Of a stretch of DNA of 64,000 bases, positions 35,638-43,451 are shown piece by piece; positions within the stretch are counted from its first letter, which is position 1, and each line of letters begins with the position of its first letter. Source of the stretch: Naematelia aurantialba (lineage: Eukaryota; Basidiomycota; Tremellomycetes; Tremellales; Naemateliaceae); assembly GCA_021527695.1 (NCBI GenBank), contig JAKFAO010000004.1, forward strand, positions 1,653,001 through 1,717,000, in the 5' to 3' direction. The notes under the pieces were generated by a model. The model was not told where the DNA came from and ran no database searches. It saw only the letters and a program-made list of their open reading frames with translations. The position numbers were made by a program, and so were the translations under genes.

Positions 35638-35639
35638 AC

Positions 35640-36327
35640 AGCTGTCCTTTATGGAGCCCAGGCGTAAAGGAACTACAGGGTGGATGTACCACTGGGAAGC
35701 GTAGCATCTGAGACGGTGGGAAGATGAGCGAGGAAAGGGGGTCTGTCCAACGGAGGAATTTTGTGTCTTCCAACAGAACTTCTCAAGTCTTCAGGACATG
35801 TACGACCTTTCCCTTTGTGGTTTGCAACGTCAACCGAGGGTACCAACCCCTTTAGGAGCCTGGAACCGGCGGTTTTGCTAAGATGTGAGGGGGTATGAAA
35901 GGGTGGGACTGCACCTACGTGAAAGGGGTTAGGACGACCAGGCGATGGCACCGCGGGTGAACTGGGGGGGGCATGTCGGCGCGCGGGTGGATTCGATGTT
36001 CGTCAGTGGCAAAATGCGTTGGGCAGTAAAGTTATCGCTGTGAGAGGGAGGGCGACCCTTGGGCTTCCGCCCACAGTGATCTCCTCACCACAAGCGCCAT
36101 TTTGGTGTCATGACAGTATCTCCACTCCTGTTTAGCGGGATCCACACAACCGAGATCAACCACCTCGCGTATCCTGAGAGAGCGTCATCGATCCGCGGAA
36201 GGCTAGGCATGCCGAGAGCTGTTGCTGACTCGGGTTCAGCGGACCCTTCCGGTTAAAGGCAAGTCTTCTCTCCTCTATCAACCATGCATCACAGCTAATA
36301 TGCAGCGAGAAACTGGAGAGCACTCCA
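35640..36327. other. Intergenic between small genes A and B
   Basis: About 690 bp holding the distal upstream region of A and the 3' flank of B. No additional gene supported. Confidence 0.45.
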
Positions 36328-36894
36328 CTATTCTGGCCACTCACCCGTCTGAGCCAACCACGCCTCGTCCTCTGCCTTCTGTGCCAGCGCTTCCCTCTGG
36401 CTCTCATCCATGGAAGCTTCGGGGTCCGTTTCTTCGCCTTCAGGTGACCTCCCTCTTCCCAGCGAAGGCATCATTGCCATCGTCATCTCCGCCATGCTCG
36501 CCTTCGTGTATAATGTCCAGGTCCGCACTTGTAGGTCTCGCTGCGCGGTAACGGTGTGAGCATCCCGTCCGGCGTCTCCCGAAGTACCGAGGGTATCGTT
36601 TCCGGTCGATCCCGGCGCTGAACTCCTCTCTGCGCTGGCCGACTGGGACCTGGAATACCAACCGTCGATGACAGACAGATTGGCTTCCATCTCCTGGACA
36701 TCCGTGACGGTCGAGGCATCCAGAGGGGCCGAAGTCTGGTGTTTCTTCACGAAGTTTCTTATAAATTGCAGTTTGCTCGGACCATGCATCCCACCCTTAT
36801 CGAAAGGCAGCAGGGTCGGCGTTTGTCCAGAAGTGGCCGCAGAAGCTGCCGCATTCCGAGGGTTACTGGCACCGGAAGACGGAGCAGTGCTCAT
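36328..36894 (-). CDS. Small intronless protein B of the cluster (unknown)
   Basis: 188 residues from MSTAPSSGASNPRNAAASAA. The N-terminal 30 residues are Ser/Ala-rich, then LPFDKGGMHGPSKLQFIRNF, TVTDVQEMEANLSVIDGWY, a Ser-rich linker and an acidic C-terminal part (PEGEETDPEASMDE). LPFD..TDV..WY parallels protein A. No signal peptide. The ATG at 36894 lies 78 bp from a TATAAGAGG box. Near the stop a GTGAGT occurs (ACG GGTGAGTGG), so a short 3' intron cannot be excluded. Function unknown. Confidence 0.72.
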   Translation of the reverse strand: MSTAPSSGASNPRNAAASAATSGQTPTLLPFDKGGMHGPSKLQFIRNFVKKHQTSAPLDASTVTDVQEMEANLSVIDGWYSRSQSASAERSSAPGSTGNDTLGTSGDAGRDAHTVTAQRDLQVRTWTLYTKASMAEMTMAMMPSLGRGRSPEGEETDPEASMDESQREALAQKAEDEAWLAQTGEWPE

Positions 36895-36968
36895 GTCGTG
36901 AAGCTGTGTTGTGGGTTCTTGCCTATGTGCGTGGAAGGTGTAGTAGGAGGCATGAATGCTGGGACACC

Positions 36969-37020
36969 TCTTATAGCTTTCCTGTACACAGCATACCTCG
37001 GTAGACTCGTTTTTTGGGGA
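36969..37020 (-). promoter_or_regulatory. Core promoter of gene B (TCCCCAAAA + TATAAGAGG)
   Basis: Minus-strand TCCCCAAAA at about 37012-37020, then GTATGCTGTG, then CTATAAGAGGTG ending near 36966. Box-to-TATA distance is about 44 bp and TATA-to-ATG about 78 bp. The GTATGCTGTG element between the boxes is also present in gene C. A second upstream copy of the box (GAATGTCCCCAAA) is at 37098-37110. Confidence 0.72.
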
Positions 37021-37510
37021 ACTTCCCAGAGGTCCTTTCTGGCCCGTTGCTGAGCAGTAGGGCAAGGGCGGTAGCATCTCTCCTTGTTTGCCTGCGTTTT
37101 GGGGACATTCTCGTCCCCTCCATTGATGTTTGTTACGTTGGACAGATCCATGCACAGCTCTGTGGATTTTCGGTTGGGTGGGATCCATTCATATACTCCT
37201 CTCTGTTTAGCTCCTCGACTACTCTAGGGCCGAGCACAGCGAGGAGATGGAAATGCTGGAACTCTCGACCATTGTTGCGAGGGATAGCTCTGGGGACCGG
37301 GTGGCGCACGAAATCGCCACACCGGTAGTCGTTGAACGCTCTTTAGTTCAAACAAGCTGTACAGTGTATTGCAGTCTAGTAGCTCGACAAGGATGTACTC
37401 TGTTACCAGCCTCTTAACTCTACGTTTGGGGTGACAGACTACAATTTCTTATCTCTCATATACATGCATCGCATGGGGACTACAAGAAGCAGAGAACGAG
37501 TAGTGTCCAC
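37021..37510. other. Intergenic between small genes B and C
   Basis: 490 bp with the second TCCCCAAA copy (37098-37110) and the 3' flank of gene C. No further gene. Confidence 0.45.
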
Positions 37511-37864
37511 TCAGACCTTTCCCTTGAACGCCGAGGCGAGATTCGAGTAGACGCGCACTCTTTCTTCCAACTTGGTGAACTGCGCTGCCGTCGTAGCCTT
37601 GAGAGCGTCAAATTCCGTCTTCTCAGTATCATTCAGCTCCGTGACGGTCTTTTGCAGACGCCGGAGTTCTTTCACGTCGCTCACAAACGCGTTTCGTTCA
37701 GCAACGGAGCCGACGTATTTCTCATCCATCTGCCGCAACGTCCTCGAAAGCGTCTCGTACCTCTGCAGAGTGTGTTCGAAGTCGGTGACAGAGGGAGAGC
37801 TCTGTGCGGTTGGACCCCGTGTGCGCGAGGTTCCTGCAGTCAGCCTGGAAAACAAGCTCGACAT
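37511..37864 (-). CDS. Small intronless coiled-coil protein C of the cluster (unknown)
   Basis: 117 residues from MSSLFSRLTAGTSRTRGPT (a GTG codon directly precedes the ATG). Residues 27-110 are strongly helical with heptad-like spacing (FEHTLQRYETLSRTLRQMDE, FVSDVKELRRLQKTVTELND, FDALKATTAAQFTKLEERV), suggesting a coiled coil. SDVKEL aligns with TDVSRI of A and TDVQEM of B. No signal peptide. Promoter: TCCCCAAAG near 37987, TATAAGAGGCGC near 37941, ATG 77 bp downstream. Function unknown. Confidence 0.75.
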   Translation of the reverse strand: MSSLFSRLTAGTSRTRGPTAQSSPSVTDFEHTLQRYETLSRTLRQMDEKYVGSVAERNAFVSDVKELRRLQKTVTELNDTEKTEFDALKATTAAQFTKLEERVRVYSNLASAFKGKV

Positions 37865-37935
37865 CACGTAATCTGTAGTGGGGGTGTGTATCGCTGATGG
37901 AATTGTGACATACTCCAGTCAAGATGGTAAGGGCG

Positions 37936-37993
37936 CCTCTTATAGTGTGCTCGTATCCTCGCACGTCTCACAGCATACAGCGACTTTGGGGAG
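37936..37993 (-). promoter_or_regulatory. Core promoter of gene C (TCCCCAAAG + TATAAGAGG)
   Basis: Minus-strand CTCCCCAAAGTCGCTG at about 37978-37993, then GTATGCTGTG, then CTATAAGAGGCG near 37936-37945. Spacing of about 47 bp between boxes and about 77 bp to ATG matches the sister genes. Confidence 0.75.
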
Positions 37994-38568
37994 TGTCTCA
38001 GCTTCCTTTGTTCCTAGATGTCCGTCCTTCCTCCGAGTAGTGGGAACAACCCAAGCTGCCAGGACGCTGGGAAAGTATCCGCCTGCGACCGGCGTATACC
38101 TACCTAGCTAGGAACGGAGCCGAGGAAGCCACGTTCCTTGGCGAGGAAGTGGAAGCTGTCTCTAGGAACATTTGCCCTTCGTACATGGGTGTATCTTCCT
38201 ACGATATCTGTTCTTTCAAAGGATCACCGCCACCGTCTTCGCCGTAACCTACCTACCTTGCATATGAGACTGGATCGCAGAGCCTATCTCGCAACAGAAT
38301 TGTCCCGGTGGAATGGCCACGGGTCTAGATGGCAAGGCCCCCTCTACTTCCAGTGCATGCTCAACCAGCAGTGGAAGCAACGGCTGAGAGCTGCTGGTCT
38401 TACTTGGCAGGCGCAGAACTTGTCGTAATGCTCGTCATGCATGAAGCAACTGCAGGAGAACTGGCAAGGCGCCGAACTTCTCGTTCTGCTCGTTATGCAG
38501 GAAGTAACTACAGGAAGAACTTCAAACCTCAGGCAACGGTGAGATGTACATAGCATTTGCCACCATAG
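37994..38568. other. Intergenic between small genes C and D
   Basis: 575 bp. Contains two imperfect tandem copies of a roughly 58-60 bp segment (38403-38520), listed separately. No gene supported. Confidence 0.45.
38403..38520. repeat. Imperfect tandem duplication, about 59 bp x 2
   Basis: Copy 1 at 38403-38460 (CTTGGCAGGCGCAGAACTTG...) and copy 2 at 38461-38520 (CTGGCAAGGCGCCGAACTTC...) match along their length with about ten substitutions. It lies just 3' of gene D. Confidence 0.8.
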
Positions 38569-38916
38569 TCACTTGCCTCGTTTGCTCGACTTGGGCTTGG
38601 AACTGGATGGCCCCAGCTTCACGTCACTGAAGGCCGCCATCAGCTGCCGTTGGACTTGAGCGTCCGCCTTGTCTTGGCGTGTCTGCGTCACCGTTCTGCT
38701 CGACGGATTCACGAGGGTACTCTTCGTGCTGGGCGCAGGGGAAGACGGTCTCCCGTACGGCTGAGCGGTCGCTGCATCCCCGGCTGAGCTGCTCTTGCTC
38801 TTCGCGGTACTTGTACCCGACTGGTTGGCAGAGCTGGCGGCCGGTGTTGTCTTCTGGGTTGTCTTTTTGGAAGTCGAGGATGATCCTCCGTCCGAGTGTG
38901 AAGGTAAGCTGGACAT
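38569..38916 (-). CDS. Small intronless basic protein D of the cluster (unknown)
   Basis: 115 residues from MSSLPSHSDGGSSSTSKKTT; composition is dominated by Ser, Thr, Lys, Ala and Gln, so it is probably disordered and basic. The only helical part is ADAQVQRQLMAAFSDVKLG near the C-terminus, which carries SDVK as in protein C; the tail is SKPKSSKRGK. The N-terminus MSSL is identical to C. An upstream ATG (about 38974) lies in another frame. Promoter spacing (49 bp and 76 bp) agrees with the other three genes, which supports this start. Function unknown. Confidence 0.68.
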   Translation of the reverse strand: MSSLPSHSDGGSSSTSKKTTQKTTPAASSANQSGTSTAKSKSSSAGDAATAQPYGRPSSPAPSTKSTLVNPSSRTVTQTRQDKADAQVQRQLMAAFSDVKLGPSSSKPKSSKRGK

Positions 38917-38988
38917 GAGTGAGTTTGTAGGTGGGCCAGGTACGCTGAGGGTGCTTGTGGAGAGATCGAGGCATGACCTTGTGACGCT

Positions 38989-39045
38989 TCTTATACACAG
39001 CGAGCACGTTACTTTACACTTCCAGTAGGCCATGTTCTTTGGGGA
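38989..39045 (-). promoter_or_regulatory. Core promoter of gene D (TCCCCAAAG + TATAAGAAG)
   Basis: Minus-strand ATCCCCAAAGAACATG ending at 39045, then GTGTATAAGAAGCG at about 38985-38998. Same order and spacing as in genes B and C. Confidence 0.75.
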
Positions 39046-39813
39046 TGATTCCATACTGCCTTTGTATCAGAGTCGTCTTGTACCAGAGGGATTCCCTAAG
39101 ATTCAGAAAGGTAGGGAGCCGCAGCCAGGAAGGCGCTGACCTTCTTGTGGGAGTTGAAGACTATGCCTTCCAAGTTGCCTTCCCAGTGGTACAAGCAAGG
39201 ATCCTCATTTTCGGGAACGCAGGTTGTCTCCATCAAGGGACAAGATCGGTCTTACATGTAAGAAGGTTGTCACAAGGCACCATGACGCCGTTCGTTCTCT
39301 TCGGGGGACTGGCTAGAAGCCAGCGAAATGCTCTCCGGGACGCAAAAGTTCTTCCACTGGAAGTGTACCTCGGGCTTCCGTGAGCAAAGGAGGCCAGGGG
39401 TCTGATCGCTTGCCTGCTATGACCATCTTCCGCCTGCTGTTAGCACGGATGCTTCCAGAAACAGGAAGTCCATAGTGAAGAGGGTATGAAGTCCGCTGTT
39501 GCCACCAGTTAACAACAGACAGAACGATCACCTGTGGATCCTGTGCGTGCGAGGTGTGCTGGCTAAGCTTGTGAGAAGCAGTGTGAAGCATGAAGGACAC
39601 CGAGATCGAGCTGCTCGCAGGCTGCCAGACTGGGGTCTGGTAACCTAGTGGACAAAGTTGACGTGGAATGGTGATGTAGGCCCAGAATAGCGGTTGTTAG
39701 AAGCTCGTTATCGTTCCAAGATAACATATGGGATCAACGCTTCCCTCACAAAGATGAGACTCTAGTGATAAATGCATACAGTGTCAAGATGTTCCAACAC
39801 GGCTCCTCATACC
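39046..39813. other. Gap between gene D and the Hikeshi gene
   Basis: 768 bp with no supported gene and no further TCCCCAAA/TATAAG pair recognised. It marks the right edge of the small-gene block. Confidence 0.45.
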
Positions 39814-41067
39814 TCAATCCTCGCGGTCAAGAAATCCCGCGCCCTTGTCATTCTCGATCTTCCGCAGGAAGTTTGTATACCACTGCTGGAAAATCGAGAG
39901 CGGGATGGGCGTCTCTGGAGTGAGCTTGACCTCGCCGCCGAAGGAGTGGAGGTAGTTGAATAGCTGAAGCGCGATCAGCATGACAAGATGTGCCGCCGTT
40001 CGGTTAGGTGATTCAAACGTGTGCTTCTCTTCGCACCCCTCGGAGCTCCTCGCAACCCTTCGCAGCTCCTCGCGCCCTCTCGCAGCTCCAACGTGAGCCG
40101 GCGAGGTGCTTGTTCCTCCTTTCAATCCAGACGCTTGGCTCCCTTCCAAAGTGTCAAGTGAGACATCCACGCCTCGCATCCACAATCATTCAATTCACAC
40201 TCACATTCTTCACCACCTTCTCCGCAACCTTCCCCACCTCGACCTTAGCGACCAACTCCTTTCCCCTGACCTTACCGTCTTCGCCGCCTCCAAGCTCAGT
40301 AAGCAGCGCCTCCAGCTGCGCGGCGGGGGCGATTTCGATACCGAGCGTCGCGGTGCCTGATGGGAGTGATTGGGGAGTTGAAGGGAGATGAGGGCGTAGG
40401 CGGAAGATTGCGGACGGTTTTGCGTTTGTCAGGCTGGCATCGTGAGCTCAAGAAGGAAGGGGGAGGAAGGAGGAAGGAGGAAGGAGGAAGGAGGAAGGAG
40501 GAAGGAGGAAGGAGGAAGGAGGAAGGAGGAAAGGAAGAAGGAAGAAGGGCAAGAAACGGATTAGACAAACAGAGCAGGATAGGGCAGACCGCGACACTTA
40601 CACCCCTAGCGCGATGTACTCCTGCCCTGGCCAGGCAAAGTGAACTGAAGCCCCGAAGCCATCAGGAAACGGGACTGCATCCAAGGCGTCAGCTTGAGCC
40701 CTTCCTCATCGACCAGAACGGCCCCAGCAAGGATCGGTCAGCCGAACTCAAGAGTTCGACGGAAAGCGGCTTGTTTGTCCACGAGCTGACGAAACCGGCC
40801 GGCTAGGGACTCACCAGTCCCAAGTAAGAATACAGTGAGGTGGTTGATCTCATATGGCTGCTCTAGAGGAAACAGGAAATGTGTGTCGTCTCTGCGCAAG
40901 TCAGCTTCGTGTCTACGCAAGATTAACAGGCGGCTTCGCGGACATTTGCTGCAAGTTTGTCTGTCTGCCATACGTCAGCAACGCGTTGGTGCGTGAGGGA
41001 GAAGGAGAAGCGTGGAGGAGACGAGAAGAACGGACACTAAACGACCAGCGACGATGGCGCCGAACAT
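39814..41067 (-). CDS. OPI10: Hikeshi/OPI10 homologue, heat-stress Hsp70 nuclear import factor
   Basis: Hikeshi-family proteins carry Hsp70 into the nucleus under heat stress; the yeast member also affects inositol regulation. Six exons (41067-41038, 40960-40944, 40891-40815, 40674-40602, 40433-40205, 39963-39814) join in frame to 191 residues, near the family length. It begins MFGAIVAGRL, then DDTHFLFPLEQPYEINHLTV, VPFPDGFGASVHFAWPGQEY and NAKPSAIFRL, and ends LFNYLHSFGG...IPLSIFQQWYTNFLRKIEND, all typical. Exon 2 is 17 nt and uses a non-standard-looking GTCCGC donor. One intron contains an (AAGGAGG)n array at about 40457-40531. Confidence 0.95.
40457..40531. repeat. (AAGGAGG)n array in a Hikeshi intron
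   Basis: About ten head-to-tail copies of a 7-bp purine unit within the intron at 40434-40601. Confidence 0.88.
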
Positions 41068-41403
41068 GCTGGCCGACTGGGCGACCAGAGCTGGAACAGG
41101 ACGGGACTGTACGAGACGTCCGGCGGGACAGGATAGGACTCAAGCGTGTATATGATCCAGGGAGAGCCAAGAGATATAAGAAGATGGGTGGGAAGACAAA
41201 GGTAGAACGACGGTGGACAGCAGGACGCAGGAAAGCAGCGACGTGATTGACTTTTGAGCATGCCGTATGTATTTCCACGAGCCATGTCATACTCTTTGTG
41301 CCTATTCCGGCTGGGTCGATCGCAGCGACAACGATGAATCTCGAGCATTGTGCATCTCCCCCAGCCCGCCCAGAGCACGATCTACGAGGCCACAGACGAA
41401 GCT
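41068..41403. promoter_or_regulatory. Divergent promoter region, Hikeshi / arrestin-like gene
   Basis: 336 bp between divergent genes. If the arrestin-like gene has a short upstream coding exon it would lie here, but I cannot support one. Confidence 0.4.
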
Positions 41404-43095
41404 ATGGACACAGACGAAGCTATGGACACAGACGAAGCTATGGACAACGACCACAAAGCCTCGTCGCCTCCGCCGGCGTACACTTCGTCCGCGTCCGCAC
41501 GGCAGCGTGATCCGTCGGGCGGGGGGCCAAGCCTGTCCGACTCGACACACCACTTTACTCTGCGGGTCATGGAAGCGCCAGAGGGGCCACAAGGGCGGGC
41601 GTGGCTCCCCGGCTCGACAGTGCCGATCAGCCTGTCTGTGCGCCGGGCCGACGTGGATACCATCGAAGGCAGGGCAGTCTGCACGCTGGAGGGGTATAGC
41701 TCGGCTGGACTGATGGGAAAGTCGCGGTACCAGGTGAGTACGCTACCCCCGACTCGTCCTAGCATACCAGCGTTCTTGCAGCTCTTGCAGTTGTAGAGCT
41801 GCTATGGAGGCGGGGGCTGACGACGTACGAGGCAGCACAGATCGCCAACGCAGGTATGGGCGCCGGCGGAGCCTACGCCATCACAGCGCACGAGGACCAC
41901 ATCTTCGCGCATACCTCGCACATCCTGCCCCTGGTTCTTGACAAATCACAGGACACAGACGCAGATGGACATGGAGATACAGTGGCCTTTGGAACCTCGT
42001 TGCTGTTCCCCTCGGAGCGGACGTGTTCGTGTCCCGGACCCAGGGACGGCGCGCACGGCATCCTGCCCAGTGTGTCGGAGACGGACCTGCCAGATCGCAG
42101 TAGTGTTGTTTGGAAGGTCAAGGTTGGTGTCAAGCGCAAGGGGCTGCTTAAGCGGGACGTCCAGTGAGTTCGGCCTGATCCCCTCGATACTAGGACCTGT
42201 CTACTCTTCTACCTGCTCGGCCCTACCTGCTCTGCTTTCTACTCTGCTACCTCCTCTTTCCTAGCTACTTTCCTAGCTACTAGGTGCCACTGTCCCAGCA
42301 TCGCGCTGGTGCGATACCCGGGGCTGATCTTTCCCTCCTTGCCGGTGGGCTGACTCCACCAGTCTGTCCGTCACGATTCCAGTAGACCTTCCCCCCCGGC
42401 CCCCGCTGTCACATCCCTTGATATTCACCGGAACCGGGCCCTTGGTCTTCTCCAACAACGAGTCTGCTCAAGGCCACTCGGCACCGCAACTCGAAGCTGA
42501 ACTCTTTGTCCTTCCACCCACGAAACCGTTCGTCATACCCTTCCGCATTCGGCTTTCAACTAGCCCTGCACCGTCCATCCTCTCTCCAGCTGACCTGTCA
42601 CCCAGTATGGGGTCGACTGGAGAGAGGGGCAACGCAGGGGAGGGCTCAGGGGACATGGACGTCTCTTTCAGCCTGTCAAGGCACGTGTGGACCTGCGGGA
42701 TCGAGAATGCACGATTCAACGATCGCGGCGGCTTCACATGGGCAGGTACCCGTGTCGGTACGCTGGCTAAAGGACGTGGTCCGGGGCGCTTGGCGCTTGT
42801 CTCCGAAGCTGGGGATGAGGATGAAAAGGGCTCAACCGCCGGAGAAAGGGGGATATTGGAGTACCAAGGTGAGTACGAGTACCAGCCTGATCAGAAGACG
42901 GTACGAGGCTGTGGCTTGTCCATCACGGTGAGTTGTTGTTTTGCTCAATTCAACAGTGCTTCCCCGGTACGAGTGGTTGTGAAGCGGGCTGGCAGGCTGA
43001 CGCCGCAGTGGTCTGTCCATGCGCATGTGCAGTGGGGAAAACTGAAGAGCTCGTTGAGTATCAATGCGCCGGTGAATCTGCCGTTGGAGGATTGA
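41404..43095 (+). CDS. Arrestin-domain-like protein
   Basis: Possible adaptor for ubiquitin-dependent trafficking of membrane proteins, by analogy with fungal alpha-arrestins. Three exons (41404-41737, 41791-42163, 42363-43095) give 479 residues. Arrestin-like features: FTLRVMEAPEG...AWLPGSTVPISLSVRR...IEGRAVCTLEGYS (beta-sandwich strand pattern), a second half with SVVWKVKVGVKRKGLLKRDV and LSVTIPVDLPPRPPLSHP, and a C-terminal basic/hydrophobic beta segment. The N-terminus MDTDEAMDTDEAMDND comes from an 18-bp coding repeat. The first intron uses donor GTACGC at 41738 because the stronger-looking GTGAGT at 41734 breaks the frame. A 29-nt GTGAG...CAG segment near 42928 was left as coding. Confidence 0.68.
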
Positions 43096-43451
43096 GGAAC
43101 TGCGGATCTGTGTTCAACCTTGCGTCTCGTTGTACTCGTTGTTGTCGGGGATAATCCTCCCATGTAGCTGTGGCCTGTCTATCCCTCCCCACTGCAGTTC
43201 CTCGTTCACTCCGAGTGTCAACTCGTTGCAGAGAGTTGTCACCCAGTGTCGCGTCACAGTAAACTTCCACCCCCCGCGGTGAGCCGCGCCGCGCTTGGCC
43301 GGTTGAATGTGATAGTGCCTCGGTGGCGTGATTTCTTGCACTCGAGTTCGGACATTGAGCCGACGACTTTTTGTTGCTTGCTTACCCAGTGTGTATATAC
43401 CACTCGCAAGTGTCACACTCGTTGTCAAGAGTAAGCAGTGGGCAGGGCAAA
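43096..43451. promoter_or_regulatory. Intergenic, upstream of D-lactate dehydrogenase
   Basis: 356 bp between two plus-strand genes. No gene; a TATATA-like GTGTATATACC lies at 43390-43400, about 60 bp before the start codon, and could be the TATA box. Confidence 0.5.

Noticed and set aside
35600..39045. TCCCC box as a stress-response element (STRE)
   Set aside because: The STRE core is AGGGG/CCCCT, but these sites read TTGGGGA/TCCCCAA, so the known element does not match.
42928..42956. Possible 29-nt intron in the arrestin-like gene
   Set aside because: Below the shortest intron otherwise accepted here (42 nt), and removing it breaks the reading frame.
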